Assembly (NCBI RefSeq): GCF_002927045.1
Contig: NZ_PRDW01000004.1
Coordinates: 215,876-279,875, forward strand
Reading direction: 5' to 3'
From: Mycetohabitans endofungorum
GTDB lineage: Bacteria; Pseudomonadota; Gammaproteobacteria; Burkholderiales; Burkholderiaceae
Length of the DNA: 64,000 bases
The position numbers and the translations under genes were made by a program. Shown here one piece after another: positions 25,660 to 34,149 of this stretch (position 1 is its first letter; every line of letters starts with the position of its first letter). The notes beneath the pieces are model-generated. The model saw nothing but the letters and a program-made list of their open reading frames with translations. It ran no database searches and had not been told where the DNA came from.

Positions 25660-26868
25660 ATGAAAAAGCACCTGTTGAAAGCGATAGCCCTGTCAGCCAT
25701 GAGCGTTGGTCTCTGCGGGCAGGCGTTTGGCGAAGGCGTGTATGCGCCTTATGTCGACATGACGGCATGGCCCACGCCCTCGCTGGACGAGATCGGCGTG
25801 CAGCAAGGGATCCAGCAGTTCACGATGGCGTTCGTGTTGTCCGGCGGCAACCAATGCGTGCCGTCGTGGGGCGGCGTGCAGCCGATTGGGCGCGGCCAGA
25901 CGTCGGATTTGCTGACTTCCATCGCCAAGTCGATCAACAATTATCGGGCCAAGGGTGGTGAGGTGTCGATTTCGTTCGGTGGCCAAGCTGGCATGCCGTT
26001 GATGCAGGCATGCAGCAGCGCGTCAGCATTGGCCGCGGCGTATCAGACGGTGATCGATACGTATTCGTTGACGCATATCGACTTCGATATCGAAGGTGCA
26101 GCGCAAACGGACAGCGCGGCGCTGACGCGCAATTTCCGGGCGGTACGGCAACTGCAGCACACGATGCGCACCAACGGCAAGACACTGCATGTGACGTTGA
26201 CCCTCCCGGTGATGCCATCGGGGCTTACCGCCGATGGCTTGCGCGTACTTAACGCAGCACTGGACAATGGTGTGACGCTGGACACGGTCAACATCATGGC
26301 AATGGATTATGGCAATGGCACAACTGACATGGGCGCGGCGGCGAAGCGGGCTGCCACGTTGGTCTACGCGCAGTTGGATGCGGCGTACAAGGCGGCGGGC
26401 AGCACGAAGACCGACGCCCAATTATGGCAAATGATCGGCGTGACGCCGATGATCGGCAAGAACGACGTGCAAGGCGAGACGTTCTCGCTGGCAGACGCAA
26501 AGGCGCTGCTCGATAAGGCTCGCTCGGATGGTATCGGACTGCTCAGCAACTGGTCGATTGGCCGGGACAAGGCTTGCGCGAGCAATGGCGGTGGCGCATC
26601 GCCCAGTTGTTCCGGCGTCTCGCAGCAACCGTATGCATTCACGCAGGTGTTCCGGCAATTGAAGGGGCACTGGGGCGCTGGCGTGACGCAGGATCCGTCA
26701 TATGGTGGTGGCTCGAATGGTGGTAAACCGGTGCCAGGTGCGCAATGGTCCAGCTCGCAGATCTATACAACCGGGATGACCGTCAAGTACCACGGCGTGA
26801 CGTATCGCGCAAAGTGGTGGACGCAAGGCGACGTGCCGGGCCAGTCGGAGGTGTGGGCGAAGGTTTGA
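25660..26868 (+). CDS. Secreted chitinase (GH18) with C-terminal chitin-binding module
   Basis: A 402-residue exported chitinase. The signal peptide ends near residue 24 (LCGQAFG). The GH18-type barrel carries the catalytic motif DFDIE (residues 141-145, Glu145 as acid) after THI, plus the conserved NIMAMDYG strand. A Gly/Asn linker (about 345-355) leads to a CBM5/12 module with Trp/Tyr pairs (AQWSSSQIYTTGMTVKY; YRAKWWTQGDVP). It hydrolyses chitin outside the cell, probably after type II secretion. In the endofungal Mycetohabitans, a secreted chitinase of this kind has been reported as needed to enter the Rhizopus host, and this gene is a good match in architecture (from memory). Confidence 0.95.
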   Translation: MKKHLLKAIALSAMSVGLCGQAFGEGVYAPYVDMTAWPTPSLDEIGVQQGIQQFTMAFVLSGGNQCVPSWGGVQPIGRGQTSDLLTSIAKSINNYRAKGGEVSISFGGQAGMPLMQACSSASALAAAYQTVIDTYSLTHIDFDIEGAAQTDSAALTRNFRAVRQLQHTMRTNGKTLHVTLTLPVMPSGLTADGLRVLNAALDNGVTLDTVNIMAMDYGNGTTDMGAAAKRAATLVYAQLDAAYKAAGSTKTDAQLWQMIGVTPMIGKNDVQGETFSLADAKALLDKARSDGIGLLSNWSIGRDKACASNGGGASPSCSGVSQQPYAFTQVFRQLKGHWGAGVTQDPSYGGGSNGGKPVPGAQWSSSQIYTTGMTVKYHGVTYRAKWWTQGDVPGQSEVWAKV

Positions 26869-26967
26869 GCATGCCACTGTTGCGGCCCGCGCAACCGAGC
26901 TATCGTACACGCTCGATCTCGGTGTGCACGGTGGGAGACGGCGACGGGCCGGTGATTCGGAGGACAG

Positions 26968-27215
26968 TGCCAGCAACGTGATGAGCGGGTCGGCGTTCAA
27001 CTTTGCCTTGGACATTGCCAGCGTGGTGCCGTCCGCCGCTTTGATCGTCGTGCTCGCATAGGTTGTCAGCGGCATGTACGACACCGACGCGGTCAATGGA
27101 CCAGTGCGCGTAGTTCAACCCGAGGCTGAGGATCGGTGCGAGCGACGACGATGTGTTCACGCTGACCGAAGCGGATCCCGGCTTGCCGGCACCGACGGCC
27201 AGTACGCTGCCTAGG
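26968..27215 (-). pseudogene. ompW: OmpW-family outer-membrane protein remnant
   Basis: The minus strand reads GKPGSASVSVNTSSSLAPIL and SLGLNYA, then after a frame change and small deletion TASVSYMPL, ASTTIKAADGTTLAMSKAKLNADPL. These are the last extracellular loop and final strands of OmpW porins (which end NADPxxTxxxxGYRF). The closing aromatic strand and the first two thirds of the gene are missing, so it cannot form a barrel. Confidence 0.7.
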
Positions 27216-27240
27216 AAACGTACACGCTCCCGTTGCGTAT

Positions 27241-27256
27241 CTGTACAAATATACAG
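27241..27256 (+). promoter_or_regulatory. LexA (SOS) box upstream of dinB
   Basis: The 16-bp sequence CTGTACAAATATACAG matches the CTGT-N8-ACAG LexA consensus perfectly and lies 47 bp upstream of the dinB ATG, with a TATACT -10-like element immediately after it. This predicts SOS repression of DNA polymerase IV. Confidence 0.88.
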
Positions 27257-27302
27257 GTATACTATCGCCGTTTAGCATCGCATAGCCGCCATTCCAATTG
27301 CC

Positions 27303-28472
27303 ATGGTTCCGACGCGCCGGATTGCCCATCTCGACATGGATGCCTTTTACGCATCCGTCGAGTTGTTGCGCTATCCTGAGCTGCGCGGTAAGGCGGTGGT
27401 GATCGGCGGTGGCCGGAAGGCGGCGCCGCAGACGCTGCCGGACGGCACGCGCCGGTTTGCCCGCTTGCGCGATTATGCCGGTCGTGGTGTGGTCACCACG
27501 TCCACGTATGAGGCGCGCGCGCTCGGCGTGTTTTCCGCAATGGGCATGATGAAGGCCGCGCAGCTCGCGCCCGACGCCATCCTGCTGCCCACTGACTTCG
27601 ACTCGTATCGCCATTATTCACGGCTGTTCAAGGCCGCAGTAGCGACTTTCACTGACCAGATCCAGGATCGCGGGATCGATGAGATCTACATTGATTTGAC
27701 CGCGTTGCCCGACGACACGCGAGCGCTGGCGATGCGCATCAAGCAGGCGGTACGCGACGCGACCGGTCTCACATGCTCGATCTGCGTTGCGCCGAACAAG
27801 CTGCTCGCAAAGATCGGCTCGGAGTTGGACAAGCCGGACGGCATGACGATTCTGTCCATCACGGACCTGCCGACGCGGATCTGGCCACTGCCAGTGCGCA
27901 AGATCAACGGTATCGGCCCGAAGGCGGGCGAGAAGCTTGTGTCGCTGGGCATCGCCACGGTCGGCGATTTAGCGAAGGCCGATCCCGGACTGCTGCAGGA
28001 GCATTTCGGCCACAGTTATGCCGCCTGGCTGGCCGATGTCGCCCACGGCATCGATGAGCGGCCGGTACAAGTCACGTCGGAGCCGAAATCGATGAGCCGC
28101 GAAACCACGTTCGAGCGTGATATGCACGTGCGCCACGACCGCGCCGCGCTCTCGGCGATCTTCACGGACCTGTGCGTGCGCGTGGCGCAAGACTTGGCGC
28201 GCAAGGGCTATGTCGGACGCACGGTCGGGCTGAAGCTGCGCTATGCGGATTTCCGCACCGTTACGCGCGATGTCAGCTTGCCGGAGCCCACCGCGGATGC
28301 GGCCGTGATTCGGCGCGCCGCCACCGAATGTCTGAAGCGTGTGCCACTGGACAAGCGGCTCAGGCTGCTCGGTGTGCGGGTCAGTGCACTGCGACCGGCG
28401 CACGCGCAGCGCTTGGCGCGCGCGCCGGTGCAACACGAACTGCCATTTGCCGAAGCAGGGATCCAGAAGTGA
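27303..28472 (+). CDS. dinB: DNA polymerase IV (Y-family translesion polymerase)
   Basis: A 389-residue Y-family polymerase. The palm motifs HLDMDAFYASVE (about residues 9-20) and DRGIDEIYIDL (about 123-133) provide the metal-binding carboxylates. The helix-hairpin-helix region (KINGIGPKAGEKL) and little-finger domain follow. A short C-terminal end (QHELPFAEAGIQK) contains a QxxLPF beta-clamp-binding motif. It copies past damaged template bases. The length exceeds E. coli DinB (351 residues), mostly through an insertion after VIGGGRKAAPQTLPDG, as seen in other betaproteobacterial relatives. It is under a perfect LexA box. Confidence 0.95.
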   Translation: MVPTRRIAHLDMDAFYASVELLRYPELRGKAVVIGGGRKAAPQTLPDGTRRFARLRDYAGRGVVTTSTYEARALGVFSAMGMMKAAQLAPDAILLPTDFDSYRHYSRLFKAAVATFTDQIQDRGIDEIYIDLTALPDDTRALAMRIKQAVRDATGLTCSICVAPNKLLAKIGSELDKPDGMTILSITDLPTRIWPLPVRKINGIGPKAGEKLVSLGIATVGDLAKADPGLLQEHFGHSYAAWLADVAHGIDERPVQVTSEPKSMSRETTFERDMHVRHDRAALSAIFTDLCVRVAQDLARKGYVGRTVGLKLRYADFRTVTRDVSLPEPTADAAVIRRAATECLKRVPLDKRLRLLGVRVSALRPAHAQRLARAPVQHELPFAEAGIQK

Positions 28473-28565
28473 ACTGCTCCCGTGCTCTCGCTGAACTCCC
28501 ATTGCGCGACGAAAGCCATCGGTGATCAACAGCCACGGCTCGGTGGCGCGACGGATATCACCGCG

Positions 28566-29216
28566 CTAGCTGACCGGAAATCCGACGCGCTCCATGGTGC
28601 CGATGTGACGTGACAGCAATTGAGCGGCACGCTCGAGATCATGGCCTTTCAACGCGTTGATGATCAGTTGATGATCGTGGTTCGAGCGCGATTGCCAGCC
28701 GCGCGCCCGGCCGACGGCGAGTACGAAGCGCGAACTGGTCAGTTGCAGCACGTCCAGCGTCGCCAGCAGGCGGGGCATCGCGCAATGGCGCACCAGCGCA
28801 TGGTGGAACGCACGGTTGGCTGCATCCCACGACGCAAGCGAATTGGCGGCGTCGCACGCGGCGTGGGCGTTTTCAAGCGCCTCGAAATGTTCGGCGCGCA
28901 AGTGTGGCATGGCGTGGCGCAGCGCGAGCGGCTCGAGCACCGCCCGCATGTCAACTGCTTCCTTGATGGCGGCACGATCCAATGCGGTGACGCGTACGCC
29001 GCGCCTGTGCAGAATCGTTACCAGTCCGATTGCCTGCAGCCGCTGAAACGCTTCGCGCACAGGTACATGGCTCGCCCCAAATTCCTTGGCGATGTGGTCC
29101 TGCCGAAGAGCGGTACCGCCGGCTAACTCCCCGCTGACAATACGCTCGCGCAACCGGTCGACAATATACTCGACCAAGCTCGGCGTGCGGGTATCGCTTA
29201 GGCGCCCAATGTCCAT
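28566..29216 (-). CDS. GntR-family regulator with FCD domain
   Basis: A 216-residue GntR regulator. The N-terminal winged helix reads LRQDHIAKEFGASHVPVREAFQRLQAIGLV, the classic GntR recognition region. It is followed by an all-helical FCD effector domain (DMRAVLEPLALRHA; NRAFHHALV; HDHQLIINALKGHDLERA) whose Asp/His residues usually bind a metal and an organic acid. It is transcribed divergently from bioB, and two copies of an 11-bp palindrome lie in the shared intergenic region, so it probably autoregulates and may control bioB. Confidence 0.88.
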   Translation of the reverse strand: MDIGRLSDTRTPSLVEYIVDRLRERIVSGELAGGTALRQDHIAKEFGASHVPVREAFQRLQAIGLVTILHRRGVRVTALDRAAIKEAVDMRAVLEPLALRHAMPHLRAEHFEALENAHAACDAANSLASWDAANRAFHHALVRHCAMPRLLATLDVLQLTSSRFVLAVGRARGWQSRSNHDHQLIINALKGHDLERAAQLLSRHIGTMERVGFPVS

Positions 29217-29220
29217 TTCA

Positions 29221-29320
29221 TAGATTATCTATTTTCATGAGTAGGTAAACTGACGTCAATTCCGTTATAACATCCGGGACGCAATCGGTGTGAGCTTGGG
29301 AAGTTGGTAGATTATCTATT
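29221..29320. promoter_or_regulatory. Paired candidate operator sites between GntR gene and bioB
   Basis: The 13-mer TAGATTATCTATT occurs at 29221-29233 and again at 29308-29320. Each contains the perfect 11-bp palindrome TAGATtATCTA. The first starts four bases upstream of the GntR start and the second is 112 bp upstream of bioB, a typical autoregulated divergent arrangement. Confidence 0.7.
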
Positions 29321-29432
29321 AAATAAGCCGGGTGGTCGATACCACTGCGGCCGTGGCGCGTCAGCGGCGCGTGTCACACCTACCCGTAGCCGCCGGGTCG
29401 TTTGGATCCCATCCGCATAGGAGTATCTGCAT

Positions 29433-30473
29433 ATGTCGATTAGGCCAACAGAATCGTCGGCTCATTCCTCCAATCTGTCCGGCGACGACGCAGCGCCAAT
29501 CCGGCACGATTGGACGCGCGAGCAAATTACGGCGTTGTTCGATTTGCCATTCGATGACCTGCTATATCGCGCGCATACCGTGCAGCGACGCTATCATGCC
29601 GGCCGCGGCCTGCAAATTTCGCAATTGCTGTCCATCAAGACGGGTGGATGCCCGGAGGACTGTGGCTACTGCAGTCAATCGGTCCACGCCGAGACCGACC
29701 TGAAAGCGATCGCATTGATGAGCGTGGACGCGGTGTTGCAGGCCGCTGCGCAGGCCAAGGCCGCCGGCGTGCAGCGCTTTTGCATGGGGGCCGCATGGCG
29801 CAGTCCGCGCGAGCGCGACCTGGAGCGGGTCTGCGCGATGGTGGAGGGCGTGAAGGCGCTGGGGCTGGAGACCTGCGTGACGCTCGGCATGTTGACCGAC
29901 GCACAAGCGCAGCGCCTAGCCGACTCCGGACTGGACTACTACAACCACAACATTGACACGAGTCCCGAATACTATCCATCCGTGATCACCACGCGTACGT
30001 TGCAGGAGCGGCTTGACACACTCGAGCACGTGCGCAACGCGGGCCTGAAGGTTTGCTGCGGCGGCATCGTCGGCATGGGGGAGTCGCGCGAGGACCGAGT
30101 CGGCATGTTGCAGACATTGGCCAATTTGCCAGCACACCCGGAGTCAGTGCCGGTCAATTCCCTAATGCGGATCGAAGGCACGCGGCTCGCGCACGAGCGC
30201 GACGTCGATGGGTTGGAGTTCGTGCGCACGATCGCGGTGGCCCGCATCGTGATGCCGGCGTCCGTGATACGGCTCTCAGCCGGGCGTGAGCACATGAGCG
30301 ACGAGCTTCAGGCGCTGTGCCTGTTTGCTGGCGCCGGCTCGGTGTTCATCGGCGAGAAACTGTTGACCACGTCCAATCCGGCTCCCCATCAGGACCGCGA
30401 GCTGATCGACCGGCTTGGCGCGACGAGCCAGGAATCGGCCCCGATCCAATGGATCGCCAAATCACGGCAATGA
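29433..30473 (+). CDS. bioB: Biotin synthase
   Basis: A 346-residue radical-SAM enzyme. The 4Fe-4S cluster motif is CPEDCGYC (C-x3-C-x2-C, about residues 72-79). The motifs [22 protein letters not shown] and GGIVGMGES, and the cysteine/arginine ligands of the 2Fe-2S cluster ([17 protein letters not shown]), are all present. It inserts sulfur into dethiobiotin in the last step of biotin synthesis. The ATG at 29433 has an AGGAGT ribosome-binding site. Immediately downstream only a truncated bioF remains, so the biotin pathway may be incomplete unless intact genes lie elsewhere. Confidence 0.96.
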   Translation: MSIRPTESSAHSSNLSGDDAAPIRHDWTREQITALFDLPFDDLLYRAHTVQRRYHAGRGLQISQLLSIKTGGCPEDCGYCSQSVHAETDLKAIALMSVDAVLQAAAQAKAAGVQRFCMGAAWRSPRERDLERVCAMVEGVKALGLETCVTLGMLTDAQAQRLADSGLDYYNHNIDTSPEYYPSVITTRTLQERLDTLEHVRNAGLKVCCGGIVGMGESREDRVGMLQTLANLPAHPESVPVNSLMRIEGTRLAHERDVDGLEFVRTIAVARIVMPASVIRLSAGREHMSDELQALCLFAGAGSVFIGEKLLTTSNPAPHQDRELIDRLGATSQESAPIQWIAKSRQ

Positions 30474-30490
30474 TCTCCAGGAACACTCGC

Positions 30491-30637
30491 ATGAAGCTGA
30501 TTGAATCGCTTGGGCGTGGCTTGTCGGCGCTCGATGCAGACCACTTGCGCCGGCATCGGCGCATTGCCGACAGTGCGTGCAGCGCGCGGATGAGCGTGGA
30601 CGGGCGACGCATCGTGGGTTTTGCGAGTAACGACTAA
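30491..30637 (+). pseudogene. bioF: bioF (8-amino-7-oxononanoate synthase) 5' fragment
   Basis: An open frame of 48 codons begins [20 protein letters not shown] and ends [13 protein letters not shown], exactly the N-terminal segment of BioF, which continues YLGLAxH in intact enzymes. A TAA follows directly after the SND residues and similarity ends at a CCCCCCCC tract (30641-30648). The normal length is about 390 residues, so the catalytic lysine domain is missing. Confidence 0.85.
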
Positions 30638-30949
30638 AATCCCCCCCCGGCACGCAATTTATGCCCCTGTTGTGCGAGCACGGCTGGCTATGCCGCTCAG
30701 CGCCGACTCGCGCCGTGCAAGTTACGCTGCCCGACTGGACCGCACTGCATGAGTATCTCGGTCGGGATGACAAGATGTTGCGGATGTCGCGGAAGTCCCT
30801 GAGTTGCATCCGCTGGCCTGAGCCGCGTGGGCATGCACCGCGCCGATTGCCGCGACGCCGCGGTCGATGCCGCCAGAAGTCTGAAGGACGCACGGGCGGG
30901 CGCTGGCACATGAAATGCTTAATGTCGGATCGCGACAATGGAGGGCATC
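30638..30949. other. Stretch behind the bioF breakpoint without recognisable gene
   Basis: About 310 bp after the bioF break. Open frames occur, but none continues BioF or shows known motifs. It is probably foreign or scrambled sequence joined at the break. Confidence 0.5.
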
Positions 30950-31393
30950 ATGGGGCATCAACGATATTCGGATCGCGTGACGCGCGATCAAGGGCACGCA
31001 CAATGGACGCTGCGACAGGTGCCCAGGGCTTCACGGTCATCACGGCCATGCCTCGGCCTGGCGGCATTAACGCTGGTTTGCTGCGTCGCCGCCGCTGTGC
31101 CGCGGGCGGCGCTCGCAGGCACCGCGGATCGCTCGGTTGACAATCGCTCGGCCGACACGAGGTCTGCCGGTACGGTGGCACAAGCGAAGCCGGCGCCGGC
31201 GGCACCGGACCCAGCGGCGACGCAGGGGAAGCGAGTCGCGCCGCCGATGCAACAATCCGGCGGCAGTGCCGACCACGCTCGTCATCGCGGCGCAGGCAAC
31301 CACCCACCCAGTGATCGAAAGAACGGGCTGGGGCTCGACACCGACAAGAGCGGACTCACTGAGCAGCCACAGCCGTCCAAGCTTAGGCGGTAG
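30950..31393 (+). CDS. Exported hypothetical protein
   Basis: A 147-residue protein with a basic N-terminus followed by a hydrophobic signal-like segment (CLGLAALTLVCCVAAAVPRAALA, about residues 33-55). The remainder is Ala/Pro/Gly-rich with a polar tail. No family was recognised. The ATG at 30950 has a GGAGG ribosome-binding site five to nine bases upstream. It may be a small periplasmic protein. Confidence 0.5.
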   Translation: MGHQRYSDRVTRDQGHAQWTLRQVPRASRSSRPCLGLAALTLVCCVAAAVPRAALAGTADRSVDNRSADTRSAGTVAQAKPAPAAPDPAATQGKRVAPPMQQSGGSADHARHRGAGNHPPSDRKNGLGLDTDKSGLTEQPQPSKLRR

Positions 31394-31546
31394 CGGCGCG
31401 TTTCGTACCCCGGTCGTCGGTGGGGCGGAATGTATCGCTGGAGCCCTATCCAAGCAAGTGGCCGATTTACTTGACTCGGTGGGGTACGCGGCATCCCCGG
31501 AAGGCAGTCGAACCCAAGTGCTGACGTAACGTTGGCGCGGTCAGTG

Positions 31547-32380
31547 TTAGGCGGGGTGGGGTACGGCATCGCGCAGGCCGAACGGCTGTGGCATGGCGCC
31601 ATGCCGCGCCTCGGGCCACGGTGTGAGGACCTGCGCGCCGGTCTCCGTCACCACGACCATATGTTCCCACTGCGCGGACCACGAGCCATCCTGCGTCACG
31701 ACTGTCCAGCCGTCCGCCAGTTGCCGCGTGTCAGCCGACCCGGCGTTAAACATTGGCTCGATCGTAAAAATCATGCCGGGCTTCAGTTCGAGGCCGGTTC
31801 TCGGGCGTCCATAGTGGAGCACCTGCGGCTCGTCGTGATAGACGCGTCCGATCCCGTGGCCGCAATACTCGCGTACGATACCGAAGCCTTCGCGTTGCCC
31901 GACGCGCTGGATCGCATGGCCGACATCGCCGAGCGTGGCGCCCGGACGCACGGCGGCAATGCCCGCCATCATCGCTTCGTACGTAGTGCGCACTAGTCGC
32001 CGTGCCTCATCGTCTGGCTCGCCGACAAAGTACATGCGGCTCGTATCGCCATACCAGCCGTCCTTGATCACGGCGACGTCGATGTTCAGAATGTCGCCGT
32101 CTTGCAACGGGCGCGATGACGGAATGCCGTGGCACACCACGTGGTTCACCGACGCGCAGATCGTCTTCGGATAACTGTGATAGCCAACGTTGGCCGGCGT
32201 CGCTCGTTGCACATTGACGATATAGTCATGGCATAGCCGGTCGAGTTCGTCGGTGCTCACGCCGGGCTTCACGTAAGGGCCGATCATCTGCAAGACGTCC
32301 GCGGCCAGCATGCCGGCACGACGGGCCATCGCAATCTCGGCGCGCGAACGGAGCGGGACTCGGGCAGCGCGCCGCATCAT
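31547..32380 (-). CDS. map: Methionine aminopeptidase, type I
   Basis: A 277-residue MetAP-I. The five metal ligands can be placed: NIDVAVIKDGWYGDTSR (two Asp), CGHGIGRVYHDEP (His), FTIEPMF (Glu) and WSAQWEHMVVV (Glu), with the conserved HxxxCHGIPS region (SVNHVVCHGIP). It removes initiator methionine from nascent proteins. Many Burkholderia carry an extra map copy in addition to the one by rpsB; this is such a copy. Its ATG overlaps the stop of the upstream ParD-like gene (ATGA), so the two are translationally coupled. Confidence 0.94.
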   Translation of the reverse strand: MMRRAARVPLRSRAEIAMARRAGMLAADVLQMIGPYVKPGVSTDELDRLCHDYIVNVQRATPANVGYHSYPKTICASVNHVVCHGIPSSRPLQDGDILNIDVAVIKDGWYGDTSRMYFVGEPDDEARRLVRTTYEAMMAGIAAVRPGATLGDVGHAIQRVGQREGFGIVREYCGHGIGRVYHDEPQVLHYGRPRTGLELKPGMIFTIEPMFNAGSADTRQLADGWTVVTQDGSWSAQWEHMVVVTETGAQVLTPWPEARHGAMPQPFGLRDAVPHPA

Positions 32381-32610
32381 GCTGCCTTGCTGACGTCGTT
32401 GTCCAAGCCGGCAGTATGCCAAGGCGTGCCCGCCGCCTCGGCCTGCATTAACAGCCGGCATAGTCCGGTGTAGTCGAGCGTTGGGTTCAATTCCGCAAGC
32501 ATCCCGATGCGCAGCCAGTGTTCGGCCTGCGCGTTGATTGAGCGGCTCAGCGCGCCGCTTGCGTAGCGCAGCGACTCGTGCATCTGTTCGGAGATTTTAA
32601 CGATGCCCAT
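32377..32610 (-). CDS. ParD-like ribbon-helix-helix-type antitoxin family protein
   Basis: A 77-residue protein, MGIVKISEQMHESLRYASGALSRSINAQAEHWLRIGMLAELNPTLDY, matching the family named ParD-like antitoxins that sits upstream of map in Burkholderia relatives. The short beta strand and two helices fit a ribbon-helix-helix DNA-binding fold. No ParE-type toxin is adjacent; its partner in the transcript is methionine aminopeptidase. It may be a small autorepressor of map. Confidence 0.75.
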   Translation of the reverse strand: MGIVKISEQMHESLRYASGALSRSINAQAEHWLRIGMLAELNPTLDYTGLCRLLMQAEAAGTPWHTAGLDNDVSKAA

Positions 32611-32943
32611 CGGTGACTGTTCGAATATATGTTATGTATATGATTCGTATCATACTACACTGTCGAAACAAGTTAAACCCACCCGTAGCGGTAGCGGCGA
32701 TGGTCCCGGATAATAGGTGTGTCCACGCTAAGACTTGAGCTTAACTTAGCCTCAGCCGTAACGAACGCACCAGTGAGACAGGCCTTGTACTCCCTGCTGC
32801 ACGACAGCATTTCGCACGGTAAGAGGGTGGATGGCCAACGCGATTGGTTCGACGGGCACCGTACCTCGCGTGCGCCAGCCCGCAGCGTGTCCATGCAGCG
32901 GCCTCACGCGGGCCGATATATGGAGGATCGATGAGACTTTACG
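32611..32943. other. Intergenic region between ParD-like and LysR genes
   Basis: About 330 bp between divergent genes with an AT-rich left end (ATATGTTATGTATATGATTCGTATCATACTAC) that probably carries the map operon promoter. No gene recognised; the open frames on the right are unsupported. Confidence 0.5.
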
Positions 32944-33945
32944 ATGAACGAAAACGTACGCCAACCCTTACCGCACACCCATAAGCTTACGCATGTTTCG
33001 CTGTCGCGCAAGCTCAAGTTGCAGCAGTTGATCCTGATCGCCAAGGTCATCGACAGTGGGTCGCTGCTGCGCGCTGCCAATGAGTTGAGCATGACGCAGC
33101 CGGCGTTGACCAAGTCCGTCCAGGAGTTGGAGGCATTCTTCGGCGAGGCCCTGTTCGAGCGCACGAACCGCGGCGTCGTGCCAACGGAACTGGGCCGGCT
33201 GCTGGGCCGTCGCGCTAAATCGATGATCACCGAACTGCGCTACCTAACCGACGAGGTCAATGCTCTGCAAAGCGGTACGGCCGGGCACGTGATCGTCGGC
33301 ACGCTGATATCGGCGTCGGCCCGGCTGCTGCCGGTGGCGATCCGCAAATTGAAGGAGAAGGCGCCGGACATGCTGATCACGGTGCGCGAGGGGGCGACTG
33401 CGCAGTTGTTCCCGGCGCTGGCAACCGGCGACCTGGATATCGTGGTCGGCCGCCTGCCTGAGCGCGAGCTGCCGCTTGCCAATGCGTTCCCGCTGCAACA
33501 CGAGGTCCTGTTCGAGGAATCGATGTGCGTGGTGGTCGGTGCTAGGCATGCGGCAGGCCTACCCGCGCAACCGGGCCTTGCCGACTTGATGCACTTGCCG
33601 TGGATCGTGCCACTTGGTGATTCTCCAGTGCGCTTGCGAGCTGAACGGCTGTTCTATGATGCCGACTTGCCGATGCCGGCCGATCGCGTCGAGTCGCTGT
33701 CAATGCTGACCAATCTCGGCTTGTTGCTCGAGCGACCCTGCGCGGCGCTGATGCCGCGCGCCGCCGCGCGTCAGTTCGTCGATGCGGGTTTGTTGGCGGT
33801 TGTCGAGATCACCGAGGCGGCGGACTTTGGCGCCGTGGGATTTTCGGTCCGGGCAAACAAGAAAATTAGCCCTGCATGCATGCGCTTCATCGCCTGCCTT
33901 CGTGAAAGTGCGGCCTTGGTTCACGGCGTGCTCGACGGCGGATAG
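32944..33945 (+). CDS. LysR-family transcriptional regulator
   Basis: A 333-residue LysR regulator. The N-terminal winged helix (KLQQLILIAKVIDSGSLLRAANELSMTQPALTKSVQELEAFFGEALFER, about residues 24-72) is typical. The effector domain (about 110-320) starts GHVIVGTLISASARLLPVAI. The layout resembles the GbpR/PcaQ-like branch, which responds to sugars or aromatic acids. It precedes, on the same strand, a complete ABC importer and a hydrolase, which it likely regulates; a 204-bp gap separates it from the substrate-binding gene. Confidence 0.9.
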   Translation: MNENVRQPLPHTHKLTHVSLSRKLKLQQLILIAKVIDSGSLLRAANELSMTQPALTKSVQELEAFFGEALFERTNRGVVPTELGRLLGRRAKSMITELRYLTDEVNALQSGTAGHVIVGTLISASARLLPVAIRKLKEKAPDMLITVREGATAQLFPALATGDLDIVVGRLPERELPLANAFPLQHEVLFEESMCVVVGARHAAGLPAQPGLADLMHLPWIVPLGDSPVRLRAERLFYDADLPMPADRVESLSMLTNLGLLLERPCAALMPRAAARQFVDAGLLAVVEITEAADFGAVGFSVRANKKISPACMRFIACLRESAALVHGVLDGG

Positions 33946-34149
33946 ATCGGTATAACGGTAGGGAATAGCGCATCCTGAAAAGGTTATTATTGTTTATGCT
34001 CAACGCCGCTTAGACTGGCTGCACTGCTCTGATTCGTAGACCTGACGCGCGGCTCGGGCAGGTCGCCGCGGCGATGCGGCGACATACCGGGAGCGGGCCG
34101 CCGTTCCGTCTGCTGAATCAATATAACAGCCTCGTCAGGAGACCCACGC

